Shown: piece after piece, positions 37,139 through 45,638 of the stretch | Position numbering within the stretch: position 1 is the stretch's first letter | How the letters are laid out: each line of letters starts with the position of its first letter | Source: Streptomyces albus subsp. albus | GTDB lineage: Bacteria > Actinomycetota > Actinomycetes > Streptomycetales > Streptomycetaceae | DNA length: 64,000 nt | Reading direction: 5' to 3' | NCBI RefSeq assembly: GCF_000725885.1 | Contig: NZ_JODR01000002.1 | Span: 62,001-126,000 of the forward strand | Notes under the pieces: generated by a model | Databases searched by the model: none | Told to the model about the DNA's origin: nothing | Seen by the model: only the letters and a program-made list of their open reading frames with translations | Made by a program: the position numbers and the translations under genes

Positions 37139-37182
37139 CCGTCGGCCCGCCGCTCTTCCGTCACTCCCGTCCTCCCCTCCTC

Positions 37183-37220
37183 ACCGGTGCGGTACGGCCG
37201 ACGCGTCGTACCGCACCGGT
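37183..37220. terminator. Bidirectional terminator
   Basis: ACCGGTGCGGTACG pairs perfectly with CGTACCGCACCGGT: a 14-bp stem with a ten-base loop, between convergent genes ending at 37138 and 37263. Confidence 0.82.
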
Positions 37221-37262
37221 GTGTACGGGGGAGGGCGCCCGCTCAGGGGAGAGCCGGTGACG

Positions 37263-38393
37263 TCACTCCTCCCACACGGTGACCGCGGTGCGGTCACCCT
37301 CCTGCCCGGCCGTGCCGTCCACCAGCGCCGTCAAGTACGCGGCGGCGCCCGGCACTTCTCCCCCGGGCTTCCGCCAGGCGGCGGCCAGGCGGGCCCCGCT
37401 GTCCGCCGCACCGCGCACCGCTCGCGCCAGGCCCTCGGTGCACAGCAGCAGGGCGTCGCCCGCTTCCGCCGTCCACAGCCGGAAGCGGAACGGGTCCGCA
37501 CGCGCCGGGCCGCCGCGCTCCGGACTGTCACGGCCCTCCCGGGCCGGCTCGACGAGTGGCCGGGGACCGGCGGGGGCGGCGTCTTCTTCCGTGTGCGGCG
37601 GGTCCAGGTCGCACCAGGCACCCTCCCGCAGCCGGAAGAGCCCGCCCGCGCCGTGGCCGAAGAACACCCGCGTACGGCAGTGCGGGTCTGCGGGCAGCAG
37701 CAGACAGCGCAGATCGGCCGTATGGGCGCCGGGGGGCGCTTCCTGCGCGGCGGCCTGGGCGCGCAGCCTGCCGAAGACGCGGTCGGACACCCGGTGCAGA
37801 CCGGCCCGGAGCGCTTGGGCCCGCCCCTCGCGCATGTCGTCGGCCAGCCGGGCGCTGCCACGGCCGAGGGCGGCGGCCACAGAGCGTGTCGCCTCGCGGG
37901 TGGCCCGGTACGCGCCGGAGGCCACGGCCGCCAGCACGAGCCCGCTCTCCCCCGCGTCGAACCGGACCACCAGCAGGGCGTCGCCGCGCGGCACCCCGGC
38001 GGTGCGGGCACCCGCACCGCGCACGGAGGCGGCCCGCAAGGTGGCGGCCCCGCAGCGTCCCTCCTCCAGCACGGTGTCCGGCACCGCCTCCACGGCCGCG
38101 TCCGGTCCGACGACCGGTACCCGGCCCACGGCCCCTCCTTCGAGATCCCGCCCAAGGTCGCGCCCGAGATCCCGCCCGAGGTCCCGTCCGGCCGGCTCGG
38201 CCGCGGCGGCGGGCCGGGAGACGGCCGCGCCGGGTGCCGCCCGGCCCGGTCCGGCGAGGGTGCGGGTCACCGAGTCGTAGCGGTCGTCGAGCGTGTCGGG
38301 GCGGCGGGCGCGGCCCGTGTCGGGGGCGTCGGAGTCGTACAACCGGGCCCACCAGTCGCGGTGTTCGGCGTCGGGTTCCCCCTTCTCGCTCAT
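37263..38393 (-). CDS. PP2C-like phosphatase-fold protein, probably catalytically degenerate
   Basis: A protein of 376 residues. The C-terminal 250 residues follow the PPM/PP2C order: GDALLVVRFDAGESGLVLAAVASG near residue 150, RAGLHRVSDRVFGRLRAQ, LRCLLL and VFFGHGAGGLFRLREG, AGDALLLCTEGLARAV, and the terminal GDRTAVTVWEE. The metal-binding DGxGG is replaced by ASGAY and the final DN by GD, so phosphatase activity is doubtful. The N-terminus holds a fourfold GRDL tandem repeat near residue 72. It may act as a regulatory pseudophosphatase. The gene is convergent with the DUF2637 gene. Confidence 0.65.
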   Translation of the reverse strand: MSEKGEPDAEHRDWWARLYDSDAPDTGRARRPDTLDDRYDSVTRTLAGPGRAAPGAAVSRPAAAAEPAGRDLGRDLGRDLGRDLEGGAVGRVPVVGPDAAVEAVPDTVLEEGRCGAATLRAASVRGAGARTAGVPRGDALLVVRFDAGESGLVLAAVASGAYRATREATRSVAAALGRGSARLADDMREGRAQALRAGLHRVSDRVFGRLRAQAAAQEAPPGAHTADLRCLLLPADPHCRTRVFFGHGAGGLFRLREGAWCDLDPPHTEEDAAPAGPRPLVEPAREGRDSPERGGPARADPFRFRLWTAEAGDALLLCTEGLARAVRGAADSGARLAAAWRKPGGEVPGAAAYLTALVDGTAGQEGDRTAVTVWEE

Positions 38394-38477
38394 GAGGTCA
38401 TTGTCCCGCGCACCGACCGGACCGGAAGGCCGCGGGAGGCACCACCTCGGCCACCGGCGGGCCGGCCCGGCGGTGGA

Positions 38478-39974
38478 TCAGCCGTCCCGCAGGGTGGTCG
38501 CGTACCACAAGTGGTGCAGGGCGTACGAGCGCCAGGGACGCCAGCGGGCGGCGTGCCCGGCGTCGGCCCCGGCCAGGGCGAGGCCGTGCCGTACGCCCAC
38601 GTCGCCCGGCAGGAAGACGTTCGGGTCGCCCAGGGCCCGCATCCGCATGTAGCCGGCCGTCCAGGGGCCGACACCGGGCAGGGCGAGCAGGGCCCGTTCG
38701 GTCTCCTCGCGGTCGGCGCCCGGGTCGAGCACCACGGTGCCGTCCGCGAGGGCGGCGGCCACGGCGCGCAGGGTGCGGCGGCGCGAGTCGGGCATGCCGA
38801 GTTCGTCCAGCGGTGCGTCCGCGAGCGCGTCGGCGTCGGGGAAGACGTGCGTGAGGGTGCCGTCGGGTACGGCCAGCGGTTTGCCGCGGGCCGCGACCAG
38901 CCGGGCCGTCAGGGTGCGGGCGGCGCGGACCGAGACCTGCTGTCCCAGCACCGCGCGGACGGCCAGTTCGTGCGCGTCGGCGGCGCCCGGTGACCGCAGC
39001 CCGGGGGTGCGGGCCACGAGCGGCGCCAGCGCGCGGTCGCGGCCCAGGTGTTCGGTCACCGCGTAGGGGTCCGCGTCCAGGTCGAAGAGGCGGCGTACGC
39101 GCTGCACGGCCGTGGTCAGGTCGCGGAGGTCCGCCAGGTGCAGCCGGCAGGAGAGCCAGCCGTCCGCGGCCGGCCCCTCGTCCACCTCGGCGATGCCGGT
39201 GCCGTAGGGCAGATTCAGGGTGCGCCGGTAGCGGCGGCTCCCGGGAGTGCCCAGCACCTCCTCGACGCCGGGTACCGCACGCCGCTCGAGGAAGCCGAAG
39301 ACCTGTCCGGCGGCGTACGGGCCCCGGTGGGCGAGCCGCAGCGGCACCCCGCCGACGTCGCCGGACGCGGCGGCGTCCCGCACCTCGGGCCGGCCGGCAC
39401 GCCCGTGTCCGCCCCGCGCCGAGGCCGCCCGCAGTTCGCTGGGCGTACGGGCGTAGATCTCGCGCACCGTGTCGTTGAACTGCCGCACGCTCGCGAAGCC
39501 CGACGCGAAGGCGACCTCGGTGACGGACAGCGACGTCGTCTGCAACAGCACCCGGGCGGTGTGCGCGCGCTGCGCCCGCGCCAGCGCCACCGGGCCCGCG
39601 CCCAGCTCGGCGGTGAGCTGCCGCTGCACCTGGCGGGCGCTGTAGCCGAGCCGCCGGGCCAGACCCGCCACGCCTTCCCGGTCCACGACCCCGTCGGAGA
39701 TCATCCGCATGGCGCGGCCCACCAGGTCGGCCCGCACGTTCCACTCGGCCGAGCCGGGCACCGCGTCCGGCCGGCAGCGGCGGCAGGCCCGGAATCCGGC
39801 GCCCTGGGCCGCCGCCGCGGTCGGGAAGAAGCGGACGTTCTCCCGTTTGGGGGTCACCGCCGGGCAGCTCGGCCGGCAGTAGATGCCGGTGGTGCGCACG
39901 CCCAGGAAGAACACCCCGTCGAAGCGGGCGTCCCTGCTGCGCACGGCCTCATACCTGCTGTCGTCACTCGTCAC
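38478..39974 (-). CDS. alkA: Ada-AlkA fusion: methyl-sensing regulator and 3-methyladenine DNA glycosylase
   Basis: About 498 residues from GTG 39974; the frame is open to 40085 and an ATG at 40025 is possible, as no start has an ideally spaced ribosome binding site. The N-terminus is the Ada zinc domain with Cys33, Cys37, Cys64 and Cys67; the first is the methyl acceptor in Ada. An AraC-type HTH follows (VAGLARRLGYSARQVQRQL, VTEVAFASGFASVRQFNDTVRE). The C-terminal glycosylase has the helix-hairpin-helix LLALPGVGPWTAGYMRMRALGD, in pieces, and the catalytic Asp in LPGDVGV. It both senses alkylation and removes alkylated bases. Confidence 0.93.
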   Translation of the reverse strand: MTSDDSRYEAVRSRDARFDGVFFLGVRTTGIYCRPSCPAVTPKRENVRFFPTAAAAQGAGFRACRRCRPDAVPGSAEWNVRADLVGRAMRMISDGVVDREGVAGLARRLGYSARQVQRQLTAELGAGPVALARAQRAHTARVLLQTTSLSVTEVAFASGFASVRQFNDTVREIYARTPSELRAASARGGHGRAGRPEVRDAAASGDVGGVPLRLAHRGPYAAGQVFGFLERRAVPGVEEVLGTPGSRRYRRTLNLPYGTGIAEVDEGPAADGWLSCRLHLADLRDLTTAVQRVRRLFDLDADPYAVTEHLGRDRALAPLVARTPGLRSPGAADAHELAVRAVLGQQVSVRAARTLTARLVAARGKPLAVPDGTLTHVFPDADALADAPLDELGMPDSRRRTLRAVAAALADGTVVLDPGADREETERALLALPGVGPWTAGYMRMRALGDPNVFLPGDVGVRHGLALAGADAGHAARWRPWRSYALHHLWYATTLRDG

Positions 39975-40054
39975 CCCTCCAGTGTGGGCGGCGTCCGGGC
40001 CCGGCGACTGGCGGGATTCGGACATGGCCGTGGACGGGGGCCGAGGGGCTCCCG

Positions 40055-40666
40055 TCAGCGGGAGCCCGGCTCCTGCGGGGTGCACTCCACAAGCCGTTGC
40101 AGCAGGCCCCAGGTGAACTCGGCCACCACGCTGTGCGGCACCCCGTCACGGTCGGGAGCCGTGAAGGCGAGCTGCGTACGGGTGGGGGCGGAGCCCTCCC
40201 GGGGGCGGGCGGGCGCGAAGGCGCGGGCTGCCTCGTCCACGGTGCAGGACCAGCCGGTCAGGTCCTCGACGGTGCGCAGGACGGGCGGCGGGGTGCCGGG
40301 GGCGCGGACCAGCCACTCGTTCCATACGGCGCCGCCGTCGGGCGCGGTGAGCACCTCGAAGCGCAGCCCGGGCCACAGTGGCAGCGGCCAGCGCAGCACT
40401 TCGCACTCCAGGTCGCCCACCTTGCGGCGGTGCGTCTCCTCGGGCGGGCCGAGCACCGAGCGGTAGCGCGCCAGGGTGCCGCGTGCGCCGCGCGGGGAGC
40501 GGACCATGGCCTGCCAGCGCCGGTTGGCCTCCCGCAGCTCGCCCCGGGTGGCGTCCAGCTCGCGCAGGGCGCCGTCGACCAGGCCGGGCTGGAAGTCGTC
40601 CATGCGGCGCAGCAGGACGAGCTGGAAGTCCCTGCGTGCGAAGGTGGCGCGGTCGCGGTCGTCCAT
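40055..40666 (-). CDS. Conserved hypothetical protein
   Basis: A protein of 203 residues from ATG 40666 with GGAG seven bases upstream. I do not recognise a family. The first 80 residues are helical and charged (MDDRDRATFARRDFQLVLLRRMDDF, in pieces; LDATRGELREANRRWQAMV). The rest is beta-rich with many Trp residues (LECEVLRWPLPLWPGLRFEVL, VWNEWLVRAPG, LTGWSCTVDEAARAF). No signal peptide, membrane span or enzyme motif is seen. It is on the same strand as rsgA upstream, behind a very strong hairpin, and as alkA downstream 80 bases away. Confidence 0.65.
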   Translation of the reverse strand: MDDRDRATFARRDFQLVLLRRMDDFQPGLVDGALRELDATRGELREANRRWQAMVRSPRGARGTLARYRSVLGPPEETHRRKVGDLECEVLRWPLPLWPGLRFEVLTAPDGGAVWNEWLVRAPGTPPPVLRTVEDLTGWSCTVDEAARAFAPARPREGSAPTRTQLAFTAPDRDGVPHSVVAEFTWGLLQRLVECTPQEPGSR

Positions 40667-40795
40667 CAGCGGCTCCGTAACTGTCGCGGGAGGGCCGGCG
40701 CCCTCGGTGCACGTCCGACGTCGTGTTTCCGTGCGACGCGGTGAGGGGCCGGCCCGGGGTGTCTTCCGGCCGGTGGGTTCCGAACTCGCCACGGT

Positions 40796-40857
40796 CCGGC
40801 CCGGGGCGGACCGGCCCGGGGCGGACCGGCCGAGGACGGGTCCGGCCCGGGTCGGGG
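40796..40857. repeat. Short GC-rich tandem repeat
   Basis: The 15-base unit CCGGCCCGGGGCGGA occurs twice identically at 40796 and 40811, with a diverged copy at 40826 and a partial one at 40842. It lies in the 337-base gap between rsgA and the hypothetical gene, which otherwise contains only the hairpin at 40939. Confidence 0.7.
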
Positions 40858-40938
40858 CCATGTTCGCCGGGCCGCCGGGCAGCCTGGCGACGCGGGGCCG
40901 TGACGCTGCCGGGCCACCACGGCCCCCGGCCGGGGGTG

Positions 40939-40980
40939 GCGGCACGGTGGGGACGGTAGCAACCGTCCCCACCGTGCCGC
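40939..40980 (-). terminator. Very stable hairpin after rsgA
   Basis: A perfect 19-bp stem (from GCGGCACGGTGGGGACGGT) with a four-base loop AGCA, 24 bases past the rsgA stop. There is no T-tract, as is common in Streptomyces. Confidence 0.85.
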
Positions 40981-41003
40981 TCCCCCGCCGTGCGGCTGTG
41001 CCC

Positions 41004-42173
41004 TCAGGACCTGCGGCGCGGGCCGCGCTTGCGCTCCATCATGTGGCGGCCGAGGGCCTGCCGCTGTTTGGCCTCCCGGTGCTGTTCGGCGCGCAGCCGG
41101 GCGTCGGTGCGTGCCGCCAGCCGGGCGTTCTCCCTCAGCAGCTTGCGGTAGCTGTCCAGGCGCCGCTCGGGCAGGGTGCCGCTCTCGACGGCGGCGAGGA
41201 CCGCGCAGCCGGGTTCGGCGACGTGGGCGCAGTCGGCGAACCGGCAGTCGGCGGCCAGTTCCTCGATCTCCGCGAAGGTGTGGCCCAGACCGTCCTCGGC
41301 GTCCCACAGGCCGACGCCGCGCAGCCCGGGGGTGTCGATGAGGACGCCGCCGCCCCGCTCGGCGGGCAGGGGCAGCAGATTGCGCGTCGTGGTCGTGTGC
41401 CGTCCCTTGTGGTCGCGGTCGCGGACGGTTCGCACCGTCTGCGCGGCCCGGCCCAGCAGGGCGTTGGCCAGGGTGGACTTGCCGGCGCCGGACTGGCCGA
41501 GCAGCGCGGTGGTGCCGCCCGCGACGGCGGCGGCCAGCTCGTCGACGCCCTCACCGGTCTCGGCGCTGACGGCCAGCACGGGTACGCCGGGTGCCGATGT
41601 CGCGGCGTCGGCGAGCAGGTGCGACCGGGTGGTCTCGTCGGGTACGAGATCCGCCTTGGTCAGGACGAGCACCGGCTGGGCGCCGCTGCTCCAGGCCAGC
41701 GAGAGGAACCGCTCGATGCGGCCCAGGTCCACCTCGGCGGCGAGGGAGACGGCGATGAGGGCGTGCTCGACGTTGGCTGCCAGGACCTGGCCCTCCGAGC
41801 GCTTGGAGGAGGTGGAGCGCACGAACGCGGTACGGCGCGGCAGCAGCGCACGGACGTACGGCGGGTTCCCGGTCGCGTCGACGACGGCCCAGTCGCCGGT
41901 GCACACGACGCGCAGCGGGTCGCGCGGGACGACGAACTCGGTGTCGGCGCGGAGCGTGCCGAGCGGGGTGACCAGGTCGCACTGGCCGCGGTCGACGCGC
42001 ACCACCCGGCCGGGCACCGGGTCGGGTCCCGCCGTGGCCGGCCGGGCGCAGGCATCGTCGTAGGCGGCTTCCCACGCGGTGTCCCAGCCGTAGGCGGCCA
42101 GTGCGGAGAAGTCACGCGGGCGCGGCGTGGCGGAGGAAGGCTGTGAAGACGGGTGTGAAGACGGGTGTGACAA
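41004..42173 (-). CDS. rsgA: Ribosome small subunit-dependent GTPase A
   Basis: A protein of 389 residues that checks and matures the 30S subunit. An OB-fold domain comes first. The GTPase domain has the circularly permuted order expected: the TKAD motif (VLVLTKADLVPD) near residue 170 precedes the P-loop GQSGAGKST near residue 227 and DTPG near residue 280. A C-terminal zinc site follows (CRFADCAHVAEPGC). The start is a TTG at 42173 with AAAGGG upstream; the first 13 residues are an SHPSS-type repeat, so the true start could be later. It is probably preceded by a tiny coding leader at 42222-42290. Confidence 0.95.
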   Translation of the reverse strand: MSHPSSHPSSQPSSATPRPRDFSALAAYGWDTAWEAAYDDACARPATAGPDPVPGRVVRVDRGQCDLVTPLGTLRADTEFVVPRDPLRVVCTGDWAVVDATGNPPYVRALLPRRTAFVRSTSSKRSEGQVLAANVEHALIAVSLAAEVDLGRIERFLSLAWSSGAQPVLVLTKADLVPDETTRSHLLADAATSAPGVPVLAVSAETGEGVDELAAAVAGGTTALLGQSGAGKSTLANALLGRAAQTVRTVRDRDHKGRHTTTTRNLLPLPAERGGGVLIDTPGLRGVGLWDAEDGLGHTFAEIEELAADCRFADCAHVAEPGCAVLAAVESGTLPERRLDSYRKLLRENARLAARTDARLRAEQHREAKQRQALGRHMMERKRGPRRRS

Positions 42174-42221
42174 GGGGGTTCCCTTTGCGAGGGTGGCCCC
42201 GGCGTGCGGAATCCGGACGGC

Positions 42222-42290
42222 TCAGCCGGTGGCCACGGAGGTGAACTGGACGGACCGGATGCGGGCAGCGCCCACCGTGACGGCAGCCAT
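42222..42290 (-). CDS. Candidate 22-residue small protein upstream of rsgA
   Basis: ATG 42290 follows the sequence GGAGGTGTGACCG, a strong ribosome binding site at good distance, and the frame encodes 22 residues (MAAVTVGAARIRSVQFTSV, then ATG as residues, then stop). It ends 49 bases before the rsgA start on the same strand. No family is known to me. It could be a short translated leader that influences rsgA expression, or chance. The rest of the 290-base gap 42174-42463 shows nothing else. Confidence 0.4.
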   Translation of the reverse strand: MAAVTVGAARIRSVQFTSVATG

Positions 42291-42463
42291 CGGTCACACC
42301 TCCGTTCGTCTCCCCTGGCGCGGCGGCCCGTCGCCGCCGCGCGTGATCGCCGTGACGATACCGCGCCCCCGCCGGGCGGCGCCACGCTTTTTCCCGGCCC
42401 TCGCGAACTGCCCCGACCGCCCGGTTCGCACGGGCACTTCCGCCTCTCCCGGCGGGCCGCCGG

Positions 42464-43807
42464 TTACGGCCGGCGGCGGGTGTCGGCGGTCGCGGCGGAG
42501 CCGTCCGGCCGGTCCGCCACATGGCCGGGGCCCGCCTCGTGGGCGCCGGTGCGCTGGTCCCCGATACCGGCACCGGTCCCGTTGCGGCCGGTCTCGCCGT
42601 GGTCCGCCCCACCGCTGCCGGCCTCATCGCGGTCCGTCTCGTGGCGGTCCCGGCCGCGGGGCCGCAGCAGCCGGCCGCGTACGTCGGAGGGCGGCAGGAA
42701 CTTGGTCCAGCGCTCGGGGAACTCGGCGGGGGCGTCGGGCAGGTCGCCGTCCTCGTCGGCCTCCTCCCCGGCGCCCCGGCGGCGCCGGGCCGCGGCGGCG
42801 ACGACCTGCTTGGCGGCCTCTTCGCGCAGCCGCTCGTTCGCCCGCCGGGCGGCGGCCGTCGCCACCGAGGGCCACACGTGGTCGATGGCCGCGTTGACGG
42901 CCGCGCCCACCAGCACGGCGAACGCCGAGACACCGATCCACAGCAGTACGGCGACGGGGGCCGCCAGCGAGCCGTAGATGGTGGGGCCCTCGACGGTGTT
43001 GGTCAGGTACAGCCGCAGCAGGAAGCTGCACACCACCCACATCACCAGGGCGACCAGCGCGCCGGGCACGTCCTCCCGCCAGGGGGAGCGCACGGGCACG
43101 GACACGTGGTAGAGCGTGGTGAGGAAGACGACGGACAGCAGCAGCACCACGGGCCAGTAGAACGCGCTGACCACCCACTCGGCCTGCGGGACGAGCCGCA
43201 GTGCCGCGTCCGGCCCTGCCACCATCAGCGGCAGCGCCACCGCGCCGATCACCAGGGCGATCAGATAGAGGAAGAACGCCAGCAGCCGGGTCTTGACGAT
43301 GCCGCGCCGCCCGTCCAGCCCGTACATCACGGTGATGGTGTCGATGAAGACGTTCACGGCGCGGGAGCCCGACCACAGGGCGAGGGCGAAGCCGAGCGAG
43401 ATGACGTCGGGGCCGCCGCCTCTGATCACGTCGTCGATGAGGGGCCGGGCGAGCTGGTCGACGCCCTTGTCGGACAGGACCGTGGCGGAGGCGTCCAGCG
43501 CGTTGCGGCGGAGCGTGTCGACGGTGTCGGCGCCGATCCAGTCGAGGTAGCCGAGGGAGCCGATCAGTCCGAGCAGCAGCGGCGGGATCGAGATGAGGGT
43601 GAAGAACGCGGCCTCGGCGGCCAGCCCGAGGACCCGGTACTCCATGCAGGAGTTGACGGTGTCCTTGAGCAGCAGCCACGCCATCCTCCGTTTGGGGACG
43701 TCGCGGTACTTCACCCGGGCCCGGCGGAACTGGCCGCGGGAGCGCCGCGGAGCCCACCAGGGCGCCCGTTCGCCGGTCTGCTCAGGGGTTTCGTCGACTG
43801 CACGCAC
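42464..43807 (-). CDS. YihY/BrkB family inner-membrane protein
   Basis: About 447 residues from GTG 43807, with AAAGAG directly before it; the exact start is uncertain. The YihY core begins near residue 40 (LLLKDTVNSCMEYRVLGLAAEAAFF, in pieces) and has six membrane spans, including SLGFALALWSGSRAVNVFIDTI and TIYGSLAAPVAVLLWIGVSAFAVLVG, in pieces. The C-terminal 110 residues are hydrophilic and strongly charged (RRRRGAGEEADEDGD, then a His/Asp/Gly-rich tail). The family was once called ribonuclease BN by mistake; its role is unknown, and transport is suspected. It is divergent from aidB, only 18 bases apart. Confidence 0.88.
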   Translation of the reverse strand: MRAVDETPEQTGERAPWWAPRRSRGQFRRARVKYRDVPKRRMAWLLLKDTVNSCMEYRVLGLAAEAAFFTLISIPPLLLGLIGSLGYLDWIGADTVDTLRRNALDASATVLSDKGVDQLARPLIDDVIRGGGPDVISLGFALALWSGSRAVNVFIDTITVMYGLDGRRGIVKTRLLAFFLYLIALVIGAVALPLMVAGPDAALRLVPQAEWVVSAFYWPVVLLLSVVFLTTLYHVSVPVRSPWREDVPGALVALVMWVVCSFLLRLYLTNTVEGPTIYGSLAAPVAVLLWIGVSAFAVLVGAAVNAAIDHVWPSVATAAARRANERLREEAAKQVVAAAARRRRGAGEEADEDGDLPDAPAEFPERWTKFLPPSDVRGRLLRPRGRDRHETDRDEAGSGGADHGETGRNGTGAGIGDQRTGAHEAGPGHVADRPDGSAATADTRRRP

Positions 43808-43825
43808 CTCTTTAACGTATCTGTC

Positions 43826-45511
43826 ATGCCACCCGCGACTCACACCGTGACCAATCAGCCGCCGCCGCTGACCGACTACGACGTCTTCACGACCGACTCC
43901 GCGCTGGTCGACGGCGTGGCACGGCACGTGACCCCGGAACGCGCCGAGGAGGTGCGGGACGAGCTGGCCGGCCTGGGACGCACGGCGGGCTCCGCGCAGG
44001 CCCAGGAGTGGGGCAGGCAGGCCAATGCGAACCCGCCCGTGCTGCGCACCCACGACCGGTTCGGGCACCGGATCGACGAGGTGGACTTCCATCCCGCCTG
44101 GCACCGCCTGCTGGAACAGGCGGTGGGTGCGGGGCTGACCGATCCGTGGTCCCGGCCCGACGGGCAGCTGCGGCGCAGCGCGGGCTTCTACCTGTGGTCA
44201 CAGGTGGAGGCGGGGCACGGCTGCCCGGTCTCGATGACGCACGCGGCGGTGCCCGCACTGCGCAAGGAGCCCGCCCTGGCCGCCGTGTGGGAGCCGCTGC
44301 TGACCTCGCACACCTACGACCGGGGGCTGGAGCGGCCCGCGGAGGCCAAGCGCGGGGTCCTCGCCGGCATGGGGATGACGGAGAAGCAGGGCGGCAGCGA
44401 CGTACGGGCGAACACCACCGAGGCCACGCCGCTGGCCGAGGACGACGCCTACACGCTGCTGGGCCACAAGTGGTTCTGCTCGGCGCCCATGTCGGACGTC
44501 TTCCTGGTGCTGGCGCAGACGCGTGGGGGCGCCTCCGGGCCGGCGGAAGAGGGAGGGCTGACCTGTTTCCTGGTGCCCAGGGTGCTGCCGGACGGCACCC
44601 GCAACAGCTTCCGCATCCAGCGGCTGAAGGACAAACTGGGCAACCGTTCCAACGCCTCCGCCGAGGTCGAGTTCGACGGCACCACCTGGGCCCGCAGGGT
44701 CGGCGAGGAGGGGCGCGGGGTGGCGACCATCATCGAGATGGTGGCCGCGACCCGGCTGGACTGCGTCACCGGCTCGGCCGCGCTGATGCGGCAGGCCGTC
44801 GCCCAGGCCACCCACCACGCGGCGCACCGTGCGGCGTTCGGCAGGCTGCTGGCCGACCAGCCGCTGATGCGCAACGTGCTGGCGGACCTGGCGCTGGAGT
44901 CGGAGGCGGCCACGACGCTGATGCTGCGGCTGGCGGCGGCCCACGACGCGGTGGCCGGCGGCGGTGAGCGGGCGGCGGCCGAGCGGGCGTTCCTGCGGCT
45001 GGCGCTGCCCGCCGCCAAGTACTGGGTGACCAAGCGGTGCGTGCCGCTGGTCGGCGAGGCGCTGGAGTGCCTGGGCGGCAACGGCTACGTCGAGGAGTCG
45101 CCCATGCCCACCCTGCTGCGCGAGTCGCCCCTCAACTCGCTGTGGGAGGGCTCGGGCAATGTGCAGGCGCTGGACGTGCTGCGGGCCCTCCAGCGCTCAC
45201 CGGAGGCGCTGGACGCCTTCTTGAAGGAGATCGGGCGGGCACACGGCGCCGACCACCGGCTGGACGCCGCCGTCAAGGACGTGCTCACCCAGCTGTCCGA
45301 CCTGGACGGCATCGAGACCCGCGCCCGGCGGCTGGTGGAACGGATGGCGCTGGTCCTCCAGGGCGCCCTGCTGGTGCGGTACGCGCCGCCCGCCGTCGCC
45401 GACGCGTTCTGCGCCTCGCGGCTGGGCGGCGACTGGGGCGCGGCGTTCGGCACGCTGCCCTCGGGGCTGGATCTGGCGGCGATCGTGGAGCGGGCCCGAC
45501 CGGTGGGATGA
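43826..45511 (+). CDS. aidB: AidB-type acyl-CoA dehydrogenase family protein
   Basis: A protein of 561 residues. It has the acyl-CoA dehydrogenase fold with the AidB-specific layout: GFYLWSQVEAGHGCPVSMTHAA near residue 120, MGMTEKQGGSDVRANTT near residue 185, KWFCSAPMSDVFLVLAQT, LGNRSNASAEVEFDG and CLGGNGYVEESPMPTLLRESPLNSLWEGSGNV, in pieces, near residue 430. AidB binds FAD and DNA and belongs to the alkylation response. The upstream region has no ribosome binding site and the ATG is 18 bases from the divergent BrkB start, so the message may be leaderless. The Ada-AlkA fusion lies 4 kb to the left. Confidence 0.93.
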   Translation: MPPATHTVTNQPPPLTDYDVFTTDSALVDGVARHVTPERAEEVRDELAGLGRTAGSAQAQEWGRQANANPPVLRTHDRFGHRIDEVDFHPAWHRLLEQAVGAGLTDPWSRPDGQLRRSAGFYLWSQVEAGHGCPVSMTHAAVPALRKEPALAAVWEPLLTSHTYDRGLERPAEAKRGVLAGMGMTEKQGGSDVRANTTEATPLAEDDAYTLLGHKWFCSAPMSDVFLVLAQTRGGASGPAEEGGLTCFLVPRVLPDGTRNSFRIQRLKDKLGNRSNASAEVEFDGTTWARRVGEEGRGVATIIEMVAATRLDCVTGSAALMRQAVAQATHHAAHRAAFGRLLADQPLMRNVLADLALESEAATTLMLRLAAAHDAVAGGGERAAAERAFLRLALPAAKYWVTKRCVPLVGEALECLGGNGYVEESPMPTLLRESPLNSLWEGSGNVQALDVLRALQRSPEALDAFLKEIGRAHGADHRLDAAVKDVLTQLSDLDGIETRARRLVERMALVLQGALLVRYAPPAVADAFCASRLGGDWGAAFGTLPSGLDLAAIVERARPVG

Positions 45512-45549
45512 GCGGGCCGGAGCTGGAGCGGCACACCTGGCCCGGCTCG

Positions 45550-45638
45550 CCCGGCGCCGGTGCGGGGCGCCTCCCCCGGCACCGGTGCGGGGCAGCTCCC
45601 CCCGCCCAGGTACGGGACGCCACCGGCACCGGTGCGGG
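45550..45638. repeat. Degenerate GC-rich repeats between aidB and the TetR gene
   Basis: Three copies of a unit close to CCGGCACCGGTGCGGGGC lie at about 45551, 45577 and 45623, each containing the palindrome CACCGGTG or a variant. They fill the 127-base gap between two convergent genes and may serve as terminator-like hairpins. Confidence 0.6.

Noticed and set aside
37263..38393. Active PP2C phosphatase
   Set aside because: The fold order fits, but the metal-binding Asp residues are missing, so I call it PP2C-like and probably inactive.
42521..43825. A 435-codon extension of AidB
   Set aside because: It is antisense to the BrkB-like gene; AidB homologues begin at the residues encoded from 43826.
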